Positions 20,486 to 31,411 of a DNA stretch of 64,000 bases are shown here, piece after piece. Source of the stretch: Lamellibrachia columna (lineage: Eukaryota; Annelida; Polychaeta; Sabellida; Siboglinidae); the NCBI GenBank assembly GCA_963662155.1, contig OY759275.1, positions 3,433,206-3,497,205 of the forward strand, read 5' to 3'. How positions within the stretch are numbered: the first letter of the stretch is position 1; each line of letters begins with the position of its first letter. The position numbers were made by a program, and so were the translations under genes. Below the pieces are notes generated by a model. That model had not been told where the DNA came from. It ran no database searches and worked only from the letters and a program-made list of their open reading frames with translations.

Positions 20486-21038
20486 AGGGATCTGTCCTAG
20501 GACCTTTATTGTTTGTTCTATACGTAAACGACCTGCCAGATTTAACTAAATCCAATACATTTCTGTTTGCTGATGACATTAAGATATTTAGAGCCATAAC
20601 AAATAAAAATGATCAGGATATACTACAACAAGATTTAAGTATCCTAGAACAATGGAGCGACAAATGGTTATTAAAATTCCATCCAGACAAATGTAAACAC
20701 ATCCGAAGAACCTTCCAATTACTAGACACACACACTTTCTTGCCACTATATAAGACAATGGTTAGATCTCACCTAGAATATGCCATAGCAGTATGGTATC
20801 CATATAAGATAAAACATAAAATAGCAATAGAAAACGTCCAGAGAAGAGCCACAAAAGAACTTCCTGGTATGAGGGATTTATCATATATAGAAAGACTAAA
20901 ATTAATGAAGCTACCGACATTAGCATACCGAAGGCTAAGAGGAGACATGATAGAAGTCTATAAAATAATGCACGAACTGTACGATAATGAATCTGCACCA
21001 AACCTCCTGAAATGGGAGGATGTGACACTAAGATCAGG
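20486..21038 (+). pseudogene. 5'-truncated CR1/L2-type LINE, first part (A)
   Basis: Opens inside RT: GSVLGPLLFVLYVNDLPDL, then FLFADDIKIF (the catalytic FADD box) and the thumb region (YKTMVRSHLEYAIAVWYPY, ELPGMRDLSYIERLKLMKL). Compared with copy B it lacks about 114 bp after KCKH (around 20702), which rejoins in an open frame, and 11 bp at the CAGGG repeat at its 5' end. It is interrupted at 21038 by a hAT element and resumes at 22565. Confidence 0.85.
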
Positions 21039-22556
21039 CAGGGTTGGCTTTCTTCCGGGAAGAAAGGCATTTCTTCCCTTCCGTGGGAAGAAACATGGGA
21101 AAAAAGGGAAGAAACACCTTTCTTCCCGGAAGAAATGGAAGAAACTAGGAAGAAACTGGGAATAAAGGTGTGTTATTCTTTATTGCATCACTGTCAGCAA
21201 CTATAATATAGTTTAATACAATAAACACACAACCCCTGACAGTGTTCATACTTCAAAGTATAACATTTACAGAAGTTAAGAGAATAATATTTACATTAAA
21301 ATCAGCACAATGTTCTCACAATTAGCACAATGTTCGTATCAGGTCACACACAATCTTCACATCAGGTATATAGCACACTGTTCATGTCAAACAGCAGTTA
21401 ATAATCAATCTCAAGATCACCTCTCAGGAGACGGAAACAGAACACTAACTTTCCTGCAGTTTGATTTCCTAGTCTGTTCCTAATTTTGCTGTGGATCTGT
21501 CCAAAGTTGGAAAATATACGCTCTACTGAGGCTGAGGAAGCTGGTGCCTGTAGAAGACGTATCACAAAGTCTACAAAGTCAGAATTTACACCACTGGATT
21601 TAGTTGCTTTCCACCAGGTAACTGGATCCATCAGAAGTGCTGCCTCATTGAAAAATGCAGCAGGGTATGGTGTGGATTTGGCTTGAAAGGCAATCAGCTC
21701 AGTGATGAAGGCAGGACTCTTGGACACAATAAAGTCATTAACAATCTCCAATTGGCCAGCAGAGAGTTTAACACCCTGATATGCTGGATGTAGTTTGTAG
21801 GCTGTAAAGTGTTCTGGTATGATTGCTTGCTTAAACCGTCAACTTGGTGATAAAGATTTCCAGTTTAACGCAAAGGCACTGTCAGTACATGTTGGAGAAG
21901 CATCTAGATCTGAATTTAAAATATTTCTCTCACCTGGTTATATAGTGAATATGTAATCAATGGGAGGCCACTGGATAAAATGAAGCCAGTGTAAAAGTTG
22001 TTTAATAAGGGGAATGCCATTGTCATGTATTTCAATAGGAAGTCACTGCAAAAAATGAAGCCATTTCACCTTTTGAAAAACCCTTTATTGTTTCTGGGGG
22101 AAAGGAAGCCACTGCACCAAAGAGCTGTATCAATGTGTTGTGTTATATTTTACACAGTGAATGTCACTTTGAAATAAAATTACATGTTTGCCACTTTTAG
22201 AAGTCCATAATCTGTCAATTGAAACATATAACAATAGCTAGTAATTATAACAGGTTGGTTTGTGTGACCCAGCTGATGGGACTTGGACAATGTAGGTGAC
22301 ACCTGGTAATTGGGCTTGATCACCAGATGTTTATTGTTGAAGCATTATTAATCATTATATATACATTTTATGTATATTTATGTACATTTTATGTATATTT
22401 TGGACATATATTACTAAAAAATTTGACAAAAACCGGGTTTCTGGGTTTCTTCCATTTCTTCCCAGTAGTAGGGAAGAAAAGTATTTCTTCCGTATCGGAA
22501 ATAACCGGGAAAAAACCACGGTTTTTTCCCTATAGGGAAGAAACCTGCCAACCCTG
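21039..22556. mobile_element. hAT transposon (1,518 bp), absent from copy B
   Basis: Terminal inverted repeats CAGGGTTGGC / GCCAACCCTG are flanked by a perfect 8-bp duplication AGATCAGG (21031-21038 and 22557-22564). Copy B has a single AGATCAGG (55951-55958) at the same place in the LINE, an intact empty site. Both subterminal regions are packed with GGGAAGAAA/TTTCTTCCC repeats, likely transposase binding sites. It encodes only the C-terminal end of a transposase, so it is an internally deleted element. Confidence 0.95.
21398..21925 (-). pseudogene. hAT transposase C-terminus with dimerisation domain
   Basis: The minus strand encodes DPVTWWK and then ASSASVERIFSNFGQIHSKI, RNRLGNQTAGKLVF and RLLRGD. 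This is the hAT C-terminal dimerisation region, which helps assemble the transposase multimer. The longest open stretch starts at 21751, but the frame extends upstream (FKQAIIPEHFTAYKLHPAY) to an in-frame TGA near 21838, with more coding-like sequence beyond it. The BED zinc finger and catalytic core are missing, so the product cannot be an active transposase. Confidence 0.85.
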
Positions 22557-22564
22557 AGATCAGG

Positions 22565-23358
22565 AAATAGAGGACACTCCCTTAAAATATTTACCCAAAG
22601 AGCAAAAACAAATTTAAGAAAAAATGCATTCCCTCTTAGAGTGGCTGAACCATGGAATAGTCTCCCAAACTCTGTAATACAAGCTAGATCAATTAACTCA
22701 TTTAAAAACAAACTAGACAAATTCTGGTCTACCCAGGCAATAATATACGACTATGAATCTCCTTTAACAATAACTAATGGAACCGGAAATTATGATATAA
22801 AAATATTTGATTCTGAAGATCTGATCATGGAGGAATCAACTGGATCCTGCGATCAGAATCGTCATAAGCCATAAGGTATATGTTTTAGAATGAGGGTGTA
22901 ATTTCTGTCTCATTTGGACAGTAGAAAAGGCAAGAGTTTACGACTCCTTACATGACCCAGTCAAGTTTTGGTAGTGCAATGACAATGACAACTTCACACT
23001 CTAAAAATCTTGTACAACTGTCGGTTCAAGTAACAATGGCAGAAACACGCATAGTGGTGCTGACAATTATACTGGTCCCGGACAAGCCTATAAAATTTCA
23101 GCCCTACACACGACACGAGGCAACAGACAGACATACGCAATAACATGTACAGTCACAAGTCTACAAACTACTGTATTATTGTATACTAAAGAAGCATTTC
23201 CTAACCATTCAACATCATTCAAAAATCAATATAATAGCAACACCCCGATTTTACAAACAACATATTCTAACCGTTCTTCACGTTTGTTTAATCACCCTCA
23301 TATGGTTATGTGACTGCTACCAGTTATTTTGTTTACAATTTACCAGGCTAACTGGACC
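22565..23358 (+). pseudogene. CR1/L2-type LINE, second part and 3' flank (A)
   Basis: After the hAT element the frame resumes with NRGHSLKIFTQRAKTNLRKN and VAEPWNSLPNSVIQA, the typical C-terminus, and stops at 22872-22874. The sequence to the P-element insertion at 23358 is non-coding and matches copy B 55959-56736, apart from small indels and a replaced ~20-bp patch near 23210. Confidence 0.8.
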
Positions 23359-23366
23359 GCGTCCGC

Positions 23367-23880
23367 CACGGGCAACTGAATCAACTTTGCCTTGGGCCTT
23401 TATAACTAATATATACTAAAGGGTATGCAACATGGAATGACACCACTCACCTTTCAACATCCGTATCTGAGCTTTGCAATGCATAATCCGATTACTACGA
23501 TAACACACATATGTCCAAATGAATAAACTTTCACTATACCTACTTTTGATTACACATATGTCTGTATTTCTTAACGAAAAGTTACATTTTAACGACTGCG
23601 CGCACAAAAGTACATACGACGCCATGTCATCACGTGACAACGCAGACGAAAGTGAGGTTCAACAAACTATGTTACGGAAATAGTCGACCCAACAAAAAGC
23701 CAGCAGCGTCTCTGTCTGACAGCTTCTACGTGCGGTTATATTTTTCATCTATCAATGAAGACGTCGGAAGACATAACCTTTTGGTAAGTCATATATGCAA
23801 TTTAAGGTTTACGCAACATTTGTTCACTGAAAGTTGTTGTAAATTTATTTTGTAATTCCATCATGAATAAAAATATGTTG
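23367..23880. repeat. Left terminal inverted repeat of the P-like element
   Basis: Matches the reverse complement of 28704-29208 nearly end to end. It contains a splice donor TTTTG|GTAAGT at 23783/23784 that is also present in the right TIR, so both TIRs can act as a 5' exon. Near 23660 the left copy has ~16 bp absent from the right. An internal partial duplication (about 23840-24110) separates it from the next exon. Confidence 0.9.
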
Positions 23881-24518
23881 AAAGTTGTTGTAAATTTATT
23901 TCTGGGAGTGTAGGAAGAGAAGGGCGTACAACTACTATTGCTCTGTCCTGCAAACGTACAATGAAATTTGTAGAAATATTCCATATGAGTTGATGAGCTT
24001 GTAAATTTGTTTCCTGCCAGCATGTATCAACGAGGGCAAATATAAAAATATTTTAACTCGAAAATATGATGCTTTAATTCCACCATGAATAAAAAAATGT
24101 TTTGTGTGTTTTTAGGTTGTTAGACAACTACATGGAGGGAGTTGGCAGAATGAAAGCCAAGGATGTGTTTGACTACTATGCATGTAATGCAGCTGAAGAA
24201 GATAAGCACGCCGGTGTATGTAGACAAATGTTGTAAATAAGATTAATTAAATTAACCGTATGCAAGAAAATATAATTTTAAAATAAAAATAGTATAAATT
24301 AGAATGAAGATATGTGTTTGTATATAATATATATAAAGATATACATATATGTACACCATAAATTATATACATTTGATATATATATATATATCACATATAT
24401 ATATCTTGATATATATATATATAAAGATATACATATATATATACATCATAAATTATATACATATATACGTCTATATATATATATATACGTATATATGTAT
24501 ATAATTTATTATGTATAC

Positions 24519-24562
<44 letters not shown>

Positions 24563-27500
24563 ATATATATATATATATGTGATATATATATATATCAAAT
24601 GTCTATATATATATATATATGTGTGTGTGTATGTGTGTGCATATACTGTTTGACAATAGTGAATGGTATATTATTATTCATACAATAACACACATGAAAT
24701 TGTTAATAGAAGTATATTTAAAACCTTTTAATGTTGGAAGGTAAGCACGTTACAAAGTTTTACACACGCGTTCATTTTCCATACAACGAAGCAGTATAAT
24801 TATACATAATGCATAATACACATTATGTTAATGTAACAACGCTAAAAGTAAAAATTACATGTAAATGTAGTGAAACTATTAACAATAAGCATACATTAAA
24901 CATGTGTTTCATTTCAGGCATTTAGGTTACTGTTCCGGCGTGTGTTTCCTAATGTTCACATAATATATAGCACAGTTATGAAAGATGGACCAGATGGAAA
25001 GCGACGGAGCAGTGAAGGTAAGATACTTCCTTCATGCAACGTATTTTACTTAGCATAAATACTTACTTCGCACTTTGAAGAAGTTTTTTCCTTATATTTT
25101 TTGTATTTGCATTATAATCCATTTGTCTGTATTAATATATACCAAGTTACATACTTCCAACACAGTAACAAATGTGTTCCAACTATTTGAATCATGTATA
25201 CATACAAACATTAATCTGTTAACTCAGGCGTATACGTTGGTATTGTGAAGCGCAAGCCACCTTCAGCAACTGCAGCAACGGAGGAAGTTTTCACTGGAAA
25301 TGGATGGACATCTGTTGCAAATGACATGTATTGCAAAGTACTGCCGCATCTAAACAATGTCACCTGCATGCTCACCACAGACGGTGAAAAATATGAATTA
25401 ACCATTAAAGATGACGTTGTACCACTAGACCAATGGGGATTTCCTGAAGGAATAAATGCACAAGTAATTTGTGCGCTTTCATCTTTCCTGGCAATCGCTC
25501 ATTTATGCGAAGGAGTGGACTTTGGGAATGAAAAATTTCCAATAACTAAATCGTCAATTGTTCAAGTAAACAATGGCCAACACTACTTGAAACATGTTCG
25601 CTGCCCTGTAGTGTTGCCGCTGTTGTGCAAAGGGACGCACTGCAGCACTTGTAAACACCTGCACACAAATAGAATGATTAAGAAGGCCAAATCTGCAAAG
25701 GTTAATATGTTCTTTAAAATTACATTTGACCTTTTAATTAGTTGACTAAATAAAAAACCGGAGATAAATGGTTATGGTTTATGTTTACTATTATTTATGA
25801 GTTTTTAAGTAAATCATGTGTATTGTTAGCTTTACTTGTAGAGTAACTAATGGTAATGTTGCTTACGGTAACGTTTTCAACGAATACGAAGTCTATCGAC
25901 TTATTATTGCAACCTTATTTAATATTTTACATTATAATAACCAATTTACATTTCATATTCATACATTAATTGTGTTTTTCTGTGGCTATTTCCTTGTTTG
26001 CATCATGACATTGATGGCGATGACAATACACAAGTTATTACACAATGTAATATTTCGTTGGATAAACCATGCTTTCACGTAACACCATTTCGTGGTTTTT
26101 TTTTATGTTTGTGCAGCATACTATTGATGTAAGATCCATACTGAGGCAGCAAGGACCAAACCTCACTGATACATCGATCGACCTCATTGTCGCTATGGTT
26201 GACAACAGCAATGTTGTACCGCAAGGGCGACGGTGGGAAAGATCGGTTTTGCAGTTTGCCCTCGGGCTGTGGAACAGGTCACCAACAGCCTACGTCGACG
26301 CCACCGATAGTGGGGCTTTGCTTCTACCATCAGTGCGATTACTACAATATTATAAGAACTCTGTTGACCAGAGACCAGGTGGGTGCAGCACATTATTAAT
26401 GTTCATGTGTAAAAAATTTGCAATAACATTTAGTAAAGTACATATATTTGTTGTATTATGTATTTGTACCCTTTTCTTTCACAGCATATCACATAACATC
26501 TAAGGGTATGCGTTTTCTGTGCAAGTACCTATTTATTCATACGACATTGGATGGAAATAAACTAACGATCTCTTCACAGGTTTCCTCCCTGAAATGTTTT
26601 CCTGGATGGAAAATACGGCCACCGAAAAACATCTGCCCGAGTGCGGACGGCAAGGCGGGTTGATTTTTGACGAAATGACAATACAGCAGGATCTCCAGAT
26701 GGATCGTCGTGATGGGTCTGCCACATTTACAGGGACTGTTGACATGGGCAAAGAAGGCAATGCTCTTGATTCTTCTAAAACAAACAAAAACAAAAGTGAA
26801 TTAGCTACCCATGCATTACAAATGGAATTTTTGGGTTTCACTGGTTTTGTTTTTCCATTTGCGCATTTCCCAACTGTGGGTGCACAAGCCTACCATCTGT
26901 GCCTGTTATTCTGGCAGGCTGTTGTACCAGATATCTGCACTGGCAAGGATTTCCAATAATTTGGGATCATTGGCGCTGTGCTTTCCATTGGGATGTAACA
27001 TCTAACCCCGAAATGACACGTCTACATCATAAATTAAGTAAAGAACATATCGACCTTACATCTGCTTCAAAAATGCGCAACCACTTGGCTGAACATTGCC
27101 TTAATGACGCCATGTGGTTCCTGATGAAGAGCTACAGCGACAGTCTGGAAGAAAAACAACAAAAAGAACTTACAGGAACTTTAAATTTTCTTAGCATAAC
27201 TAGTAAATTAATATCTTTTGTCAATAACAATTGTACAGTCCTTCACGTAGCTGACGACCGATTCTCTGTCCTTGAAAATACTATTTCATGGTTTTCTAAA
27301 TGGGAAGCGGAAGTCCTTGCCAGAACAGATATATACAGCATGGCCATTAAGAAATCATACCTCATGTCCAGTGAAACAAGAGAAGATATCCTTTTTTGTT
27401 GTATGAGTTTAAGGGAAATTATGAAAAAAAGAATCAAATCTGGCTATTCCGTTATGCCATCTCGCTTAAACACTGATATTGTAGAAAATTTTTTTTGCCA

Positions 27501-27690
27501 GCAACGTTCCCAGAAACATGGTGCTAACAACAACCCCACATACCTGCAATACTCGAAAGGTGTAAATTCAGTTGTGCTAGGAAGGAGCAGCGTGAAAGGT
27601 TCTAAGAAATCAAATGCTGGTTTAAAAGGTTCCACACCTTATAATTTCACATCCAATCAACCGCTCTGTAAACGAGGGAAACTATCTTAA
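23755..27690 (+). pseudogene. P-type transposase with RFX-like N-terminus, frameshifted
   Basis: Exons with matching phases: 23755-23783, 24116-24215, 24918-25017, 25228-25700, 26117-26378, 26580-26959. Residues ~8-83 (TFWLLDNYMEGVG, AFRLLFRRVFPN, SSEGVYVGI) resemble an RFX winged-helix DNA-binding domain. Then come FALGLWNRSPTAY and LIFDEMTIQQDL, the P/THAP9-like catalytic region with the DEM Asp. A shift to another frame is needed between 26899 and 26959; that frame continues to 27690 with WDVTSNPEM, LTSASKMRNHLAEH and RLNTDIVENFF, the conserved C-terminal Glu block. The stretch between SNPEM and LTSASKM is far shorter than in P transposases, where a GTP-binding insertion sits, so there is an internal deletion as well. 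Intron phases support the exon set; activity is unlikely. Confidence 0.78.
24300..24645. repeat. AT-rich (TA)n block in the first large intron of the P-like element
   Basis: Long TATATA runs broken by ACATAT and AAAGATA pieces, ending in a short (GT)n. Several imperfect palindromes. Translations of it (YIYIYI) are meaningless. Confidence 0.9.
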
Positions 27691-27833
27691 TGGAAAACAT
27701 GACAACTGGATAGGACTTATTTTTGGTCATAGGTACTGCAATTTGTCATGGACAAAGTATTTTGCCATTACATGTAAAGGATAGAAATCATTTTACGTTG
27801 ATGGCTTACCTTACACAGCATGCCGCAATAAGA

Positions 27834-28394
27834 TTATATGTCTGCACACTTCGGACATACGAATGGTAAGTTGTCGCTTTGCTCATGTTGTATTAACATG
27901 TCTTCAGAGAGCAGACTGCATGCTGAATGCAGCCACCTGTCACAGTCGTCACATTGTATCCAGCTCTGACCTATAAAGTTAATAATAATGTTGTAAAAAA
28001 TATGTGAGATACACACACAAACACGCACGTACACAAGCAACGATGTACGTTACATATACATACGCAAATGGGAAAACAAAACCATTGAAAAGTTATCGCA
28101 TATAAAAAAAAATCATATCAATTGATTGATATATTTTGCAACATGTGTTTTTTTAAGTAATTTGAAATAAGTGCTTACCTTTTCTATATTTATTTATTTT
28201 TTCTATATACCATCGTGGAATTGGGTTGTAGCAATCCCAGTCGACGCCGTTACTGCTACAATACGCCCTTGACTTGCACAAGTGGCATGCACCTTTTTAA
28301 GTAAGGTTGTCTTCCCTGTTCCTGCCTGTCCAGTAATTAGGACATTATGGCCATTTTTACACAGCCATAATACTTCTTCTTCGGGCTGCATCAT
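27834..28394 (-). CDS. PIF1-like P-loop joined to a partial PHD finger (gene on the opposite strand of the P-like element)
   Basis: Two exons, 28394-28211 and 27970-27834 (TAA), join in phase 1 (GATG|GTATAT donor; CTTTATAG acceptor) into about 105 codons. The first encodes a Walker A loop (LITGQAGTGKTTLLKKV) and VAVTASTGIATTQF, the start of PIF1/RecD-type helicases as found in PIF1 and Helitrons. The second encodes WIQCDDCDRWLHSACSLL and PFVCPKC, the last zinc ligands of a PHD finger. An acceptor at 28406 (TTTCACAG) precedes the first ATG, and the right TIR carries a donor in this direction, so a TIR-derived 5' exon is likely. The helicase motor beyond motif Ia and the first PHD ligands are missing. 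Truncated relic or small adaptor; expression unknown. Confidence 0.55.
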
Positions 28395-28437
28395 CTTGGA
28401 AATTTCTGTGAAATATAAAATCACATGTGTAGAGGCA

Positions 28438-28668
<231 letters not shown>

Positions 28669-28703
28669 ATTACATAAACATTTAGTTGTCTAACAACCTA
28701 AAA

Positions 28704-29208
28704 ACACAAATAACATATTTTTATTCATGATGGAATTACAAAATAAATTTACAACAACTTTCAGTGGACAAATGTTGCGTAAACCTTAAATTGCATATAT
28801 GACTTACCAAAAGGTTATGTCTTCCGACGTCTTCATTGATAGATGAAAAATATAACCGCACGTAGAAGCTGTCAGACAGAGACGCTGCTGGCTTTTTGTT
28901 AGGTCGACTATTTCTGTAACAAAGTGTTTCTGCGTTGTCACGTGATGACATGGCGTCGTATGTACTTTTGTGCGCGCAGTCGTTAAAATGTAACTTTTCG
29001 TTAAGAAATACAGACATATGTGTAATCAAAAGTAGGTATAGTGAAAGTTTATTCATTTGGACATATGTGTGTTATCGTAGTAATCGGATTATGCATTGCA
29101 AAGCTCAGATACGGATGTTGAAAGGTGAGTGGTGTCATTCCATGTTGCATACCCTTTAGTATATATTAGTTATAAAGGCCCAAGGCCAAGTTGATTCAGT
29201 TGCCCGTG
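28704..29208. repeat. Right terminal inverted repeat of the P-like element
   Basis: Reverse complement of the left TIR. On the minus strand it holds an open exon (MSSRDNAETLCYRN, then PAASLSDSFYVRLYF) ending at TTTTG|GTAAGT. The left copy of this frame is broken by its extra ~16 bp. Confidence 0.9.
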
Positions 29209-29216
29209 GCGTCCGC

Positions 29217-29725
29217 AGTCGCAGTGCCAAGATAAATTTCTACGATAAATTTACCTGCCGTTCGACGGTTCGTAGCACAACTTCTTTAAATTTCTTGGCA
29301 GTGACAACCTGTTTGCACACAGCAGGAGCCAAGTGGCTGATTGACAACTGAGCTGAAAGTTTCTCGTATTTATAATCAACAATGTGCTGGCACAGCAACT
29401 TACACGTTTGAACCGTCCGTGGCGCAATCGGCGACAGTTATCGTAGTTGGCGTCTGGTGGTGCAATCATCGCCCAAATTATCGCCCGCCTAGTGTCGGGC
29501 AATTTCGCAATGCGATGGCAACTTTCATACATTACGACTAATATTTCACTTCGAGAAGAAAATTTTTCGTTGGATACACATCGGTCACTGCATATAAGTT
29601 CGAACAAAATGCAATGACATCATATATGGATATAGCCCGGATTCCCCATAGTACCGACATTCGACGCCAGATGGCAAAACGTGTCGTTTGAATTGCCCGC
29701 CGGAGGACACTTTCCGAGGGGCCTG
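29217..29725. other. End of clear A/B homology; no gene recognised
   Basis: Matches copy B 56745-57266, apart from a ~37-bp deletion in A near 29637. A 118-codon minus-strand frame (29251-29607) is open in both copies (B 56766-57122) but matches nothing recognisable. Confidence 0.5.
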
Positions 29726-31411
29726 TATATTAGCCGGAACAAGCCGGAACGAGCCCGGAACGAGATTGAATTGCTAAATGCGTGGATTACGTGATCTGTA
29801 TAATGATTTCACTTGAATGTGTAGTTAGATAACGTAATAATGCAACTTTTCACCAAGTTGAAAATAATTACACGTACATTAAGATATGTTTTGGGCTCCC
29901 GGAACAATGACTTATTGACGATTAGGCAAAGTCAATCGCCCTACAATTTTTTTTCTATCTGGCTTTTACTGTAGTAGAGGCGAAGATCTCGTTCATCAAA
30001 AGCGTAAGTATTTTCATGAAACGTGAAACCTTACAAAAACGCCTTAAACAGAGCAATAAACACGTCTTTCGTGTCTGTATGCATTCTTATATGTATATCA
30101 CTAAAGTTACCTGACAATAACCATGTAAAAGTGTGAAATTATTACCTTTTTGTCAGAACGCATGTGCTTGTCAAGGTTTGTATATAACCGGATGTTGTTG
30201 TGAGCGAGAAAAGCATGCGGGATTTCCATAGATCTATATAAGGTCATGCTAAGAATTGCCGTCTGCTGGCCATAGAGTTACATCATTAATAATGCCCCTA
30301 TAAACTATTAACTTACTAACGGGTGTTTTATTTATTTCTGTGCTGCTGGCCCATTCTGGCCTCATTCTACACGAAATCGCGTTTGATCATGTGACCCAAA
30401 GACAACATCACGTGCACAGTATGGCGGCTAATTGTGAAATGTTTTCTATGTCACCGATAGAAGTACTCATAAGTAATTAGTTGGAGCACATTTCTTCAGT
30501 TTCTTGACGCCCAATTGTCGGTTGTATGTCACAGAATACACATGTGAAACGGTTAGTGCGTATCGGTTTTAAAACTTAAGTTATTAGTTCCGTAGCCATT
30601 TGGCTACGGAACTGCCAAATTGCCGAGTTAGCAAATGCCGTACGGGACTTTCGCCCCAGAGACGAAGAGCGGGGCGAATTTTTTTGCCTAATTGACGATC
30701 GGCGGCCATGTTTTGGCTGTTCCGTCTATTGAACATCACCACTGACATTAGTGGGTTACTCATCGTGATCTCGGCCTGCATGTAACGGTTGCTCCGTTGG
30801 GGGAGGGTTGATTGATAGTATGGGTGTGTGTGGTCATCAATAGCCATTATTATATTTTAGTAATTTCCTTGTATATTTGACATTTCCTGAATAATATTTA
30901 ATGACTGCATAAGTTACCAGTTTAAATTAAAAACAATTTAAATGTGATTATTTAAACACAACCTAACTTATAAAAACGACACAAAGCAAGAATGTAAAAA
31001 GAAATCGGGATGTTTATTTTTTATAAAGCATGCATACATGTATTAATTCGTACAACAATTATGACAATTTTAAAACAATATAAAATCATACATCCATGAT
31101 CCAGGGCAGTGGGAAAGCACAGGCTTATTTGATGGCGACCTGCACTCGCCATGTTGTAACACCGTCATTGGGTTTACATGGAATTTTTCTAGACAGCAGC
31201 GCCACCTACTACATCTTCCATACCCTGGTAGTGTCATAAAAAACCAATGGATCACAGTATATATAGTATACTTGGTTACTAATACAAAACATGACCATGT
31301 GCCCCTAGTGATATCGATTTAGCTGCATTGGCATACCGATTTAGCTGCGCAGCACCAACAAATATAACATATTAGTCTAAAGTTTTAATAAATAATAATA
31401 CACCAGCTAGT
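29726..31411. other. Copy A-specific stretch, no gene recognised
   Basis: About 1.7 kb with no similarity to the B segment at the corresponding place and no convincing coding frame. Contains a perfect palindrome (30586-30613) and a CTCF-like motif (31199-31212). Confidence 0.5.
30586..30613. repeat. Perfect 13-bp inverted repeat with 2-nt loop
   Basis: AGTTCCGTAGCCA, TT, TGGCTACGGAACT. The arms pair with no mismatch. It could be a cruciform or the edge of a foldback element. Confidence 0.9.

Noticed and set aside
24312..24560. Frames rich in YIYIYI at (TA)n blocks (also near 9800, 12040, 28560, 44600, 46850)
   Set aside because: Translations of TA dinucleotide repeats.
26481..26540. Extra P-transposase exon after TTTCTTTCACAG at 26484
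   Set aside because: Exon 5 (ending 26378, phase 1) joins 26580 in frame directly, and including this piece brings no recognisable transposase sequence.
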